DNA from: Blattamonas nauphoetae
Lineage: Eukaryota; Preaxostyla; Oxymonadida
Assembly (NCBI GenBank): GCA_033064195.1
Contig: JARBJD010000057.1
Span: 124,001-188,000, forward strand
Length of the DNA stretch: 64,000 nt
Direction: 5' to 3'
Shown here piece by piece: positions 33,012 to 43,005 of the stretch. The position numbers and the translations under genes are program-made. Below the pieces are notes generated by a model, which did no database searches, had not been told where the DNA came from, and saw only the letters and a list, made by a program, of their open reading frames with translations. The first letter of the stretch is position 1, and the number at the start of each line of letters is the position of its first letter.

Positions 33012-34085
33012 CTATGACTGTTCTGGAAGGTTCATGCCGAGTTGGTTGTTCCAGTCGACCGAGCTGCCAATAATCCATCTTCCGCGCAATTCTTTTGGGT
33101 CGTTTAGCAGCTTTTCCTCAACCAGATCTTCGAAGCCTTCCATTCTCAACATTCGATGCACTGTCTTCCACTCCTGTCGCGCTGCTCCCCTTGTTTCGTT
33201 CCAATTCTGTTGGATATTGTTCATTGAATGCAGACAAATCCAGATTGAGCGATCATTTTTGAAGAATGTGAGACAACTTGGAATCGTGAGAAAGACGGGC
33301 ATATGAAGAACAAAATCTATTGTTGGTTGATAATTGGGACAAATGTGGAGGAGATACGCGAGGAGCAACAGAAAATGCTCGGATTGCTCACCATCGATGA
33401 TTGAAAAGCGGTTCGTACACAAATGGCAAATATACTCCTCCGAAGGCACGAGAACTTGCTTCAAAACCATCTTGTGAACATTTTGTGTTTGAAAACCATC
33501 CACAATATCGAGATAATCGAGTCCAAACGGAGTTGTGATCCAGAGAAACCAGGTGATGCTTGACATGAGACCAGTGTGTATATCGACTGCTTCGGCGAAT
33601 GAAAGAGACAGTGGATTGAGAGTGGTGATGAGTTGAGGGATCAGACCAGCTTTGACGAGGTCAAGTCTGCGTTTATCTGAACAGCGAGTGATCAGTGATC
33701 TCATCATCTTCATTGATGCTGTGGTGATTGCCTGATTGGGTGAAGAAATCAGAATAATCATAGACTCTACGAGTCCTCTCTGAGATTTGTCAGAAAACGA
33801 TGCAATGCTGTTGAGAAATGCATCTGGGGAGTATGGAGTCTTCGGAACGACGCATTCAAGAAATTTCACAGCTTTTGCTTCCAAAGAGACATCAAATACT
33901 GGCTGGGACTTCACAGTAGCAACGAGAGATAGAAAGATAACGGCCTTTTCGGATTCAGAGTCCGTTTTGTCTTTGGTCCAATTAAGGAAAGGTGAGCAAT
34001 CCACAGTAAATGGTAACTGAGAGGAGGACAAATTAGAGCGTGCTACACATGAGGAAGTGTCTGATTTCTTGATCTTCATGGTCAT
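33012..34085 (-). CDS. armadillo-like family protein, array unit B, intact
   Basis: 357 residues from ATG 34085 (MTMKIKK) to TAG. The frame stays open upstream to 34187, but that part covers the leader motif and is non-coding in other units, so the downstream ATG is preferred. Family landmarks in order: CSPFLNW, VIFLSLVATVK, LEAKAVKFLECV, MIILISSPNQAI, LIPQLITTLN, HLCTNRFSI, FLTIPSCLTFF, EGFEDLVEEKL, NNQLGMNLPEQ. No lesions. A conserved 3' flank follows at 32640-33010. Confidence 0.8.
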   Translation of the reverse strand: MTMKIKKSDTSSCVARSNLSSSQLPFTVDCSPFLNWTKDKTDSESEKAVIFLSLVATVKSQPVFDVSLEAKAVKFLECVVPKTPYSPDAFLNSIASFSDKSQRGLVESMIILISSPNQAITTASMKMMRSLITRCSDKRRLDLVKAGLIPQLITTLNPLSLSFAEAVDIHTGLMSSITWFLWITTPFGLDYLDIVDGFQTQNVHKMVLKQVLVPSEEYICHLCTNRFSIIDGEQSEHFLLLLAYLLHICPNYQPTIDFVLHMPVFLTIPSCLTFFKNDRSIWICLHSMNNIQQNWNETRGAARQEWKTVHRMLRMEGFEDLVEEKLLNDPKELRGRWIIGSSVDWNNQLGMNLPEQS

Positions 34086-34110
34086 TCTGATTGACTTTGA
34101 GATGAAGTAC

Positions 34111-34125
34111 TCGTTATGGGTCAGA
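34111..34125 (-). promoter_or_regulatory. array leader motif, unit B
   Basis: CTGACCCATAACGAG, 25 bp before ATG 34085 (24-26 bp in most units). Upstream sequence AAAAGGAAGAA is also shared with unit C. Confidence 0.65.
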
Positions 34126-34187
34126 TCAAGGAGTCGAAGAAAGAGAATGAGATGAAATAAACGTCCAAAAGGAAGAATAAAAATCAA

Positions 34188-35373
34188 CCAACAATGATTG
34201 AGAGGCGATCACTTGCTGTGATCAAACAGCACTCACATTCATCTCCTTCACGACCCAGTTTCATTTTTGGCAATCTTCAATTTCTTCTCTGAAGACCGAA
34301 GATCCTCCATCTCCTCGTTCCACATACATTCACGGATCCTCATCTCTTCCTCTCTCTTGAGACTCAAACCCTCCATTTCATCAACCAAGACACAACCAAC
34401 TCTTCTTTCGAAACTCCCCACTCTTCACTCTTCACTCTCAACCCCACCCCCAATCCCATCCTATCCTCTCCTCTTCCACACTGCTGAGCCTCCGACCCCT
34501 TCACCTCCAACACGACACACTTGTTCTCTTCCATCGCTCCCTTCAAAACTCTCTCATCAACACATCCGTCTCCTTCACTCTCAACAGATCTCTCATCGTT
34601 GGCTCCTGTTGTCACTTCTTGTCCCTCTGTTGACTCGACATGGACTCCACTGTCTCCAGCTGTCCTTGCAGTCACGACACAGCATCGACACATGGAGTGA
34701 GCGAAGGCGGCGATGGGACGTGTATCTGGTCAGAATCTCTGTCACTTCGGAGACGACGTGGCTGGCTGCGTGGTCGGTTGTGTCAGTGTTCTGTCGGTCG
34801 GTATGGACGTAGCTGTGTTCGCTTTGTTTGTTCTTCTGAAGTGAGCTACCAGCAATCTTGTCCCTCGCTCGAGTGTGGTTGTTGAATTGTTGGCGAGAGC
34901 GACGAAATGCGAACCTGAACTTACAGTCCTTCCGCCCGCTTTCTCGTCTCTTTGTCCCTTCGTGTCCATCTGAGATTTCCGCTCTTCCGACCGTCGCACT
35001 CTCAATTCGTCCACGGTGTCTGGTTGTGTATTGCTAACATTGGGCTGTTTCTCCTTTCCTCCTCTCACACTTCCACGCTTCCGACTGCAGTTCTTTCAAA
35101 AGTCTTCCGTGTCCTGTTCTTTCTGGACATCACCGAGTCTGTTCTTCGCTTCCTCGTTCTTCCTTCCACTCGACTCTTCGTGGTTTCGTCCCCACTCCTC
35201 CACCTTTCCTATCTTGTCTTGTTTGGAGTGGAATCTTGAGTGAGGAAGGAAGAGAGGAGGGAAGGGTGAAGAATTCGACGACGAGTCAAAGAAAGCAAAG
35301 GAGGAAAAAAGTCGAGGCGAGCATTGCGAGTGCTTCAAACGATCAGCCACCAGCACGTGCCACATCGAGGGCT
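34188..35373. other. inter-unit region between array units B and C
   Basis: No gene supported. On the plus strand 34500-34650 encodes a short stretch with beta-helix-like residues (NSLINTSVSFTLN), perhaps a relic of a beta-helix gene. Confidence 0.35.
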
Positions 35374-35604
35374 GTGAGGGGAGAGGCAGAGGGGAGTGAG
35401 CGGGTGTGGGTTGAGAGGGAGAGGCAGAGGGGAGTGGGCGGGTGCGGGTGGTGAGGGAGAGGCAGAGGGGAGTGGGAGGGCGTGGGTGGTGAGGAGAGGC
35501 AGATGGGAGTGGGAGGGTGTGGGTGGTGAGGAGAGGCAGAGGGGAGTGGGAGGGTGTGGGTGGTGATGGAGAGGCAGAGGGCAGTGGGAGGGGTGGGTGG
35601 TGAT
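35374..35604. repeat. 38-bp G-rich minisatellite, array 1
   Basis: About six imperfect units of roughly 38 bp (core GTGAGGGAGAGGCAGAGG then GAGTGGGAGGGTGTGGGTG). It is more diverged than the other two arrays. The purine-rich strand is the plus strand. Confidence 0.85.
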
Positions 35605-36199
35605 GATGGACATTTGGCGGGTTGTGAATGACAGTGAAAATGAAGAGAGGGCGAAAGTGGTGTGGAAACTGTGAGAAAACAAAGACGAGACGTGGGAGAT
35701 GGTCGAGTGTGGAGAGTGAAGGGTTTAATTTGGTCCGAGTCTTCGCTGGTTCCTGTCTGCTTCTATTCCAGCTCCGGAAGGTTCATGCCCAGCAGATTGT
35801 TCCATCTGATCGATTCCTTATCAAGCCATCTTCCGTATAATCTTGTTGCGTCATTTCGTAGCTTTTCGTCAATCACATCTTCGATGCCCTCCATTCTGAG
35901 TGATCTACCAATCTTTGCAACATTCTGGTGTCCTTCTCCCTTTGTTCCGTTCCATTCCCACTGTGTATCGCCCATCATTTCCAGAAAAGTCCCGACTGAG
36001 CCGTCAGGCTCGAAGCATGTTATAGTACCCGGACAAACCCGTTAGAGCGGATAAACCCGTTAAAGCGATCGACATTAATGCACCTGTGTCAATTCTTCTC
36101 CCTGCTAAACCTTCCACTCCACGTGCTTGTTTCTCTGAATCATTCTTGAAGACTACAATCATCTTTCAAATAAAGAAAATGAAATGGAAGGGGTCAGAT

Positions 36200-37534
36200 C
36201 TAGTCGAAGTTTGTTCTGAGCTTTATTGGTCTCTTCCCTGGTGCGCGAGAGATTATTCTGTGTGCTTCGAGCTCGTTCTCTTCATCGTCCCTTGAACTAT
36301 GTCGTCGTTTGTGTTTCTGGATGTGCTGCGCTCCTTCCTCCAGTTCGGCATCGCTTTCATCCGATTCTTCCATTGTTTGCATCAGCTCCTCACCACTGAG
36401 TAATTGCTTGATGGAAAAAACAACATCCATTGGGTCTCCTGAATAATCATCATCCCAAACATCGACGCCATTGTCTCTCCTGTTTGCTGGAAGACGTTCA
36501 TTGATGTGTCTCCTCCAAGCTTCTTGGACGGATTGGTTGCCTAAAACCTTACACGAGAGGGAGAATCCACCAGTTTCAATTGGAGGAGCCCCTTCTGGCA
36601 GTGGAGTCAGAATGAGATTGCTATCGAAGGGTTCGATCCCAGTATCTCGGAACGATTTTTGTACAGTCTCCTTGATCAAAGCTCGCTGTACTTTCCCTTC
36701 GAGTTTTGAAAGCCAGGGGATCAGAGCTGTGTCGCGAAGTGACTTGGATGGGAACGGTGGCATCGTTTTCATCTCTGTTTTAAAATTTGCATTAGAATAC
36801 AAGTCGTTTGGTTGGAGGAAGCTACTAGTGTTAGCGGGGAGGCAGAGCACGTCGAGCCCTTGCAAGGCAACATCCCGCCACAAATCTGGAATCCGACGAC
36901 TGGAGTGACCGTCCAAAATAAGTAGGGCCCTTGATTCTTCAGAGATACCTTTATCTTTCTTTCTTTGTGCGATATCGGAAAGGAGATGGTCTTTGATGAT
37001 ATCACCGAAGATTTCTTTGTTCATCCAGCCGCGATCAGATATGTGCAGCTTAAAATGAACAGGGAGATAATTCTGGAGGGCTTCGCAATAATGTCGATCA
37101 GGAAGTATGATATGGGTCGTGAAAGTCTCCCCATCCGCACAAGTGATGAAGAAGAGTGTGCAGGAGAAAATCTTGTGCACTGGGTTGACGAAGGTCTTCT
37201 TGAGAGATTTCAACCCGATTCTGAACGCTGTAATATTCTCTGTCGTGAGTAAGCTCGTTTCGTCAGCATTGAATATTAGAGATGGGCTGTAATCATGTTG
37301 TCGTTTGAGTTGAGCAAGCTGTTCAAAGAAAGGTCGGACATGAGCTCTCGATTTTGCTCGCCGTCTCGCCTCTTCCATCGGTTCTGGTCTCTTGGCATGA
37401 AGATTAGGAAACTGTTTGTACCATTTTCTGGCCCAGTCAGAGCTCGGTTTGTGCAAGTTTGTGGCTTTCAGACATGTGCGAGCCTGAGCAATGACCAATG
37501 CCTTCAAGACTGTGAAATTGGAATTGAATCTCAT
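36200..37534 (-). CDS. DDE_1 transposase, catalytic part
   Basis: 444 residues. N-terminal helices (KPSSDWARKWYKQF) resemble the CENP-B type DNA-binding half. The catalytic Asp residues lie in FNADETS (about residue 90), LLILDGHSS (about 205) and FLQPND (about 240). The acidic/basic tail ends in RPIKLRTNFD. Its first ATG overlaps the stop of the upstream frame (37531-37866) as ATGA, so the protein may need a frameshift, or a one-base lesion may separate the two halves. No other lesion is seen; the element could be recently active. Confidence 0.85.
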   Translation of the reverse strand: MRFNSNFTVLKALVIAQARTCLKATNLHKPSSDWARKWYKQFPNLHAKRPEPMEEARRRAKSRAHVRPFFEQLAQLKRQHDYSPSLIFNADETSLLTTENITAFRIGLKSLKKTFVNPVHKIFSCTLFFITCADGETFTTHIILPDRHYCEALQNYLPVHFKLHISDRGWMNKEIFGDIIKDHLLSDIAQRKKDKGISEESRALLILDGHSSRRIPDLWRDVALQGLDVLCLPANTSSFLQPNDLYSNANFKTEMKTMPPFPSKSLRDTALIPWLSKLEGKVQRALIKETVQKSFRDTGIEPFDSNLILTPLPEGAPPIETGGFSLSCKVLGNQSVQEAWRRHINERLPANRRDNGVDVWDDDYSGDPMDVVFSIKQLLSGEELMQTMEESDESDAELEEGAQHIQKHKRRHSSRDDEENELEAHRIISRAPGKRPIKLRTNFD

Positions 37535-37866
37535 ACCATCTCGGAGATATCTTGATAGGTTGGGTTGTACCCAGAATCAATCAACTCCATCATTTCGCGA
37601 TGCAGTCTGTCATTTTCGTCCCCAATCAGAAAAGAAGGTCGACCTTGTCTTTGGATCGGTCTTCCGACGAGTATCCTGTTCCTTGCTCTCCGCTTTTGTC
37701 CATCAGTCAGTGTATCCTCTGCCTCCAATGTGATGTCCTTGATATTGATTATCTCACCATCATCAAGAGTCACTGTGGTTGGAGCATTCGCCTTTCGGGT
37801 TCTCCTGTGTGGCTGCAACAGGAATGCAAGTATTTCTGGCGTCTGCTGCTCCGCGGTTTCCTCCAT
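37531..37866 (-). CDS. N-terminal transposase ORF
   Basis: 111 codons from ATG 37866: MEETAEQQTPEI, an Arg-rich stretch (KRRARNRILVG), GRPSFL, and a C-terminal helix (LHREMMELIDSGYNP) that looks like the start of a helix-turn-helix. It ends on TGA overlapping the ATG of the catalytic ORF. In related transposases this DNA-binding part is fused to the catalytic part. Confidence 0.7.
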   Translation of the reverse strand: MEETAEQQTPEILAFLLQPHRRTRKANAPTTVTLDDGEIINIKDITLEAEDTLTDGQKRRARNRILVGRPIQRQGRPSFLIGDENDRLHREMMELIDSGYNPTYQDISEMV

Positions 37867-38479
37867 TCAAAAGTCCCATACCTGTTCAACAAAGTCAGAA
37901 CGAAGTCACCTCACATTCCAGAATTCACCCTGACATTTACTTACGACGTTGACAGATCAGTTCTCAGAAGGGGAGGAGAAAGATGAAGTGGATGTTACGA
38001 AACGGGTTTATCGGAGATACCGGGTTTGTCCGGGTACTATTAGACAGCTTGGAATTGTGAGAAGGACTGGGAGCCGAAGGACGAAATTCATTGTAGGTTG
38101 ATAATATGGAGAAATTTCGAGCAGTCGATCAACCATGTATATAAATACCGTCTGTAGGTCTTCATCCAGGATCGAAAAGCGGTTCACGCACAAGTGGCAT
38201 ATATATTGTTTGGAAGGAATGAGAACTTGCGTCAATACAGTTTGTAGAACATCTTGTTGCTCAGGGGGATCTTCGATTTCAGGTCGTACGAGACTACGTG
38301 GAGACAGGAGCCAGAAAGAATCGGTGATGATGCGGATGAGATTGGCGTGGATATCCCTTGCTTCTGCAAAAGAAACAGACTGCGGATGACTATTGACGAT
38401 GAGTTGAGGGATCAAATCAGCTTTGAGGAGAGCAAGATGGAGTTTCGTTGAACATTTTCCGACAATGGTTTCGAAAGAA

Positions 38480-38598
38480 GGGATGAAGAAAGTTTGAGTA
38501 ATTTTCCTGTGAATTGATCTTAAATGAAGAAAGAATGAGTTACTTTTTGGCTTTTTTGGAGTTTTGGTTCCGTGAAGTGATCCCCCCTTTGTTACTCC
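38480..38598. repeat. DIRS inverted terminal repeat, left
   Basis: Nearly exact inverse of 42887-43005. The recombinase frame extends into it. Confidence 0.9.
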
Positions 38599-39397
38599 GT
38601 TGGGAGGATTTCGAAAGAGGGGAAGAAAGTTTCCTTATTTTAAGTCGTTCCGATTGTCGAGTTGCTGGGGCGGGTGGCGGCAGGAAACTTTCTTCATCCC
38701 TTCTTTCGAAACCATTGTCGGAATCACTCTTCAGTGATTGTCGACGAATGGCTTTCTCAGTTCGGGATGAAGAAAGTTTGAGTCCGTTGGGAGGTGATGA
38801 CTGCTTGATATAGAATCGTTGGAGGGTGTTTGTCCTCGAGGAGAGTCTTGCCTGTCGAGCGTTGTCCCCGTCGCTCATCCCAATCAATCTGTTCCTCGAT
38901 CTTCCCGCGTGTTTAAGGGAGTACGGACCGTACTTCGAACTGTCCAACCCAATCGTGCCCATGAGCAGTTTAATTCTGGAGGCGATCTCCCCTGCTGATA
39001 ACGACCTGTCGAGATCCCCGAGTAATTGTCCCCCCCATTCGACCTCCCTCCTTCCGTCCAATAGCGAAATCCAATCCCTTGCTCTCAACCCTTCGGTCAG
39101 ATGGCTCTCTTTCAGCGTCACCGTTTCCTCCCCGTCGCCAGTTTTCAGTCTGGTGATGAAGCTGATCTCGTCATTCTCCTGATCGATCCTGACAGTCTCT
39201 CGATTGATTCGGCTCATTTCCGTGAAACGAAGCGCATGTTGAAGGATGAGGGTGACGGCGAGCGCAGTCCTGATCTCGTCATCGCCTAGCGTGTCCCTGT
39301 CAGTCCATCTCCTCAAAACTTCCTTCTCCATGATCCTGGCGTCCCAAATGTCTGAATATTTTGGTTTCTGTGGGTTCACTCGGCGAATTCCCCGCAT
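38540..39397 (-). CDS. DIRS tyrosine recombinase region
   Basis: Catalytic part of a tyrosine recombinase: HALRFTEMSRI carries the first Arg, SLKHAGRSR the H-x-x-R box, and RFYIKQS the Tyr. It resolves the circular intermediate in this family. The N-terminal helical domain (ATVRQYAASIRKWIEEEY) lies just upstream in an overlapping frame; overlapping RT and recombinase frames are a known feature of DIRS elements. Confidence 0.85.
   Translation of the reverse strand: MRGIRRVNPQKPKYSDIWDARIMEKEVLRRWTDRDTLGDDEIRTALAVTLILQHALRFTEMSRINRETVRIDQENDEISFITRLKTGDGEETVTLKESHLTEGLRARDWISLLDGRREVEWGGQLLGDLDRSLSAGEIASRIKLLMGTIGLDSSKYGPYSLKHAGRSRNRLIGMSDGDNARQARLSSRTNTLQRFYIKQSSPPNGLKLSSSRTEKAIRRQSLKSDSDNGFERRDEESFLPPPAPATRQSERLKIRKLSSPLSKSSQRSNKGGITSRNQNSKKAKK
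38687..38782. repeat. DIRS internal complementary region
   Basis: Contains the complement of the left end (CATTGTCGGA) fused to the complement of the right end (AATCACTCTTCAG). In DIRS models this region templates completion of the ends on a circular intermediate. Confidence 0.9.
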
Positions 39398-39677
39398 AGT
39401 CGCTGTGACCGTGAGCGAGGTACCGACCTGGCCTTTTCCCAGCAGCTGGGAAAGGGGAAAGATAGAGCGCTCCGCGCAATCGAGGTTGTGTTTGGGGATT
39501 TAGTCCTCCTCATCCACCGAGAGAGGAAATTCGAGACCTGCACAGGGTTGAGTGCTGTCCAATCTCTCTTCGCTTGATATTCCTCCTCGATCCACTTCCT
39601 TATAGATGCGGCATATTGGCGTACAGTAGCCTCACTGATTCCCGCGAGGATCCAAAGCATCGTGTCTTCCTCCATCC

Positions 39678-41741
39678 CTAACATGTCTGTGAGTCCCTCC
39701 CAGATCTCCCCAGCAAGAATGCTCGGAGGAGACCTGGTGGGCGCGAGCTCCTGCTCGCTTCTAGGCCTGGGCCGATCGTCGTCACTTCCTCTGTCCTTCC
39801 CAGTGATAGTGTCTTGAGTGCTTCTTGCTCCAACACGTCTCTGCCCGGAATCGTGCTCCAATCTGGAATCACCAGGATGAGGTGAGTGGTGCTCTTCTTC
39901 CATTTCAGTCGTACTCTCTGGATGAGGGGAATCGGGGGGAAGGCGAAAACGCACGACTCTCCGTTCCAGTCTTGGAGCATCGCGTTTGTCCCCGCCGACC
40001 CGCTTTCCTGAGTCAGCGACCAGAATCTTCTGACTTTCCTGTTCTGTGCCGACGCGAAGGCGTCTACGCTCGGCAAGATCTTGAACTCCCGGATGATCCA
40101 TCTGAAGATCTCCGGTTTCAGGGCGTAGTCCGTGGCATCTCGCATCCGCGAGAGTCTGTCTGCCACTACGTTCTCCTTGCCCGCTATGTGTTCGGCCCAA
40201 ATTCTGCTCCGTGCGCTGTCCGCCTGTTGAAACAGTGCACAAAACTGTGGGAGGAGTGAAACCGCGCAGTTCCTCCGATTGATGTTGGCAACCGCTTCCA
40301 TATTGTCTGATCTGACAAGAACGTCTTCTCCATTCCTGATCATACCTCTTTTTACCCCCTCCTCGAAGCCCTCCAAGATCGCCTCGGCTTCCCTTCGATT
40401 GCTCGACCACGTTGTCTCGCCGGCATCGAATCTGCGTTGCCAACTCTGTTTCTCGCCATCCCTTCTCTCCCAAATTACCCCGAGTCCCCATTCGCTGGCG
40501 TCTGAGACCATGGTAACAAGATGGTCGAACTGTTGGATCGTACGCTCCATCTTCATCGCCAGCCTTGTTTTCCACCATCTCAGCTCTTCGACTTCCGCCA
40601 GGCCGAGCTTCCCTCTTGCGTTCCAACCGTGTTTGGACACAAGAGACTCCTTCCAATCGACAAGATGACGAGTCTTGAAATGAACCATACTGTCCGCAAA
40701 GGCCATCGCCTGCAATTTGCCGATCAACGATGCCATCGTTTTGACTCTGACTTCTCCATCTTTCCCGGCTTGCCTCAATCTCTCCCTCACTGCTTCCAGA
40801 ACCAGTTTCCGTTTCTCTGCCCCCACTCCGACTGTCCTGGCTACTGAATTCCATTCCAGCCCTAAGAATTGCACCCGCTGGCTCGCTGTGAATACAGACT
40901 TCTCCAAATTGATTGTGAAGCCTAGTTTTTCGAGTTCTGCTCTCACCCGTTCTACATTCTCCTCCGCCGCCTCCTTTGACTGGCCCATGACGATGAAATC
41001 GTCCAGGTAGGCCAGTATGGGAAATTGTCTCCTGAACTTTGCTACCACCGGTCTCACGAGTTTTGTGAATTGCCTTGGGGCCGAAGTCAACCCGAAACAC
41101 ATCGTCTGCTGCACGTATGTTCTCCCCCTGTGCTGAAATCCGAAGTAAAGATGTTCTCGCGGACTGAGGGCGATGTGAAGATATGCATGCGCCAGATCCA
41201 GCTTGCATATCCACAACCCCTCCTCCAACATGTGAGCCACAGCTGAGTATCCTTCCATCTTGAAGTGTTCCTGCATTACGCTGCTGTTGATTTGCCGGCA
41301 ATCCAATATTCTCCTCCAACTCCCGTCGCCTTTCTGAATAACAAACGTTGGGTTCCAGCACTTGATTGTGTCTCTCGCCACCTCCTTGATCACTCCATCC
41401 GCGAGCTCCTTCTTGATGACTTCTGCCAAGCCCTCCTCTTCTCTCCCGGAGAGACGCAACTCGAAGGGAGTACTTCTGAAAGTCGGAACCTCCCCATCCC
41501 TCCAATCGATGCTGAATCCCTTCCGAATCACCGACCCGAGGCCATATTCTTCCCACGCTCGCCAAAAATGTCTGGTCCTCCCTCCAATCTGTGGATATCG
41601 ACGATCCTTTCCTAGTTCCGGCGCTGGGAACCCTGCCTCGGCTGTAGGTGAGGCTGAAACCTGTTCGGTGGGTTCGAGGGTGTGTGACCCCGCCTGGACG
41701 ATGTGTTGCGGGCTCCTCCGTATGAGCCTCCCTGCGACCAT
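39678..41741 (-). CDS. DIRS reverse transcriptase-RNase H
   Basis: 687 codons. Reverse transcriptase core: KLDLAHAYLHI, FGLTSAPRQF and AYLDDFIVMG (catalytic Asp pair). RNase H follows, with VSDASEWGLG and LVRSDNMEAVANI. A C-terminal segment has RLSRMRDATDYALKPE, as in other retroelement polyproteins. A second frame across the same stretch (39376-41928) is also open throughout. Confidence 0.9.
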   Translation of the reverse strand: MVAGRLIRRSPQHIVQAGSHTLEPTEQVSASPTAEAGFPAPELGKDRRYPQIGGRTRHFWRAWEEYGLGSVIRKGFSIDWRDGEVPTFRSTPFELRLSGREEEGLAEVIKKELADGVIKEVARDTIKCWNPTFVIQKGDGSWRRILDCRQINSSVMQEHFKMEGYSAVAHMLEEGLWICKLDLAHAYLHIALSPREHLYFGFQHRGRTYVQQTMCFGLTSAPRQFTKLVRPVVAKFRRQFPILAYLDDFIVMGQSKEAAEENVERVRAELEKLGFTINLEKSVFTASQRVQFLGLEWNSVARTVGVGAEKRKLVLEAVRERLRQAGKDGEVRVKTMASLIGKLQAMAFADSMVHFKTRHLVDWKESLVSKHGWNARGKLGLAEVEELRWWKTRLAMKMERTIQQFDHLVTMVSDASEWGLGVIWERRDGEKQSWQRRFDAGETTWSSNRREAEAILEGFEEGVKRGMIRNGEDVLVRSDNMEAVANINRRNCAVSLLPQFCALFQQADSARSRIWAEHIAGKENVVADRLSRMRDATDYALKPEIFRWIIREFKILPSVDAFASAQNRKVRRFWSLTQESGSAGTNAMLQDWNGESCVFAFPPIPLIQRVRLKWKKSTTHLILVIPDWSTIPGRDVLEQEALKTLSLGRTEEVTTIGPGLEASRSSRPPGLLRAFLLGRSGRDSQTC

Positions 41742-42861
41742 GGTCCTTGTGCTGATGGAGGATACCGCGGGTGTGGCTGTCTCTGTTGTTGGAAATTGCT
41801 GAATGGTCTGGTCTGTCGTTGTCGTGGATCGAGTCCTTGATGCCCCTGATCGGGGCCCGGACGAAAAAAGCGGCGCGTCGCGGAACGGATCTGTTGACTT
41901 TGCAATCGAGCTTTGTCCCGCTTTTCAATTAAAGCTTCGATCCTCTTCTCCTGTCTCTGCTCTGACTCCTTCCGTGCTGCGTCGCCCTCCTCTTCTGCTG
42001 GCAATGCGAGTAGGTGTGTAATCCTGACATCGTTTATCGATTTCGTGATCTCCGACGCCTTCAAGGTCATTAGTTCGATCGATCTCGCAAGTTCCTCAAC
42101 CGAGTCCGATTTTCGGAAAGAAACAACCCCCAATTTGACCAGATGGAAAGAATCTGCTTCCAGTTGGTGCAATGACCTGTTGAGGTGATTCTTACCCTTG
42201 TCACTTTGTAATTTCGAAACTGTGTCCGGATAAAACTTCACATCCGGAATACTTGTCATCCTCTCCTTGAGTTCGTTCTCTCACCTTCCTCCCATTGAAA
42301 TTCCGGGAGGAGGTGGGCGGTGTCAGTGAGAGCCTCCGCTCTCGCTTCCCGATCGTTTATACCCTCCATCAAGGGGTTGGGATGTCCTTGCCCGATCTCC
42401 ACAGGATGCTGAGGGTCAGTGGGCCATATCACCGCCTGATGATGATCCAAGTTCCGAAATACCTCTGGCGTTATCCCCCGTGGAGTAACCGGTGCGGGAG
42501 ATAATGATCGAAAGGTATTGTGGAGGTGAGGCTGTACAACCGCTTCACCAAACCTGGGAACCTCCACCCTCCATTGATCCTCCGGAGGGAGGAGACTTTC
42601 CCAGACAGACGAATCTTGTCGCCCGGCGAGATCTATGTGTTTTGAGAAGATTCTTACCATGTGGAACAACATGTTCGCGTATGGTGTGAGGTCCCCGGGA
42701 GCCGAGAAACCCTTGAACTTCTCCAGAACGTCATTATCATCGTCCCTCCAAGCCGCAAGAAAACGAACAAACTCCGTCTTTATGTCGAACATAGCGTTGA
42801 GGTTCGATGCCATCTGCTCCGCTGATGGAGCTATAATGGTATTTTCTGTTCTCTCACTCAT
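41612..42861 (-). CDS. DIRS gag-like region, two frames
   Basis: Two overlapping frames (42861-42256 and 42259-41612) encode an alpha-helical acidic part and a basic, Gln/Arg/Pro/Gly-rich nucleic-acid-binding tail, the position and composition expected of the DIRS gag-like protein. No zinc knuckle is visible. Confidence 0.6.
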
Positions 42862-42886
42862 TCTTATCCGTGAAGATCAATAAAAA

Positions 42887-43005
42887 GGAGTAACAAAGGG
42901 GGGATCACTTCACGGAACCAAAACTCCAAAAAAGCCAAAAAGTAACTCATTCTTTCTTCATTTAAGATCAATTCACAGGAAAATTACTCAAACTTTCTTC
43001 ATCCC
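42887..43005. repeat. DIRS inverted terminal repeat, right
   Basis: Partner of 38480-38598. Confidence 0.9.

Larger units (their letters stand above)
36023..38039 (-). mobile_element. pogo/Tigger-type DNA transposon flanked by TTA
   Basis: 2017 bp. Ends begin TAGTACCCGGACAAACCCG and contain a second CGGATAAACCCGTT-like block (GATAAACCCG) about 20 bp inside, on both sides. The flanks are TTA (36020-36022 and 38040-38042). With a 3-bp TTA duplication the interrupted host gene regains its frame, while a 2-bp TA reading leaves a stop. It encodes a full-looking DDE transposase on the minus strand. A 476-bp relative lies at 49394-49869. Confidence 0.9.

Noticed and set aside
34111-34187. N-terminal extension of array unit B with a hydrophobic stretch, a possible signal peptide
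   Set aside because: The same leader contains stops or changes frame in units A, E, G and H, so it is untranslated.
36021-36024. TA target duplication for the transposon at 36023
   Set aside because: The TA reading would leave a stop in the pre-insertion host gene, while TTA restores the frame, and the second copy also shows TTA.
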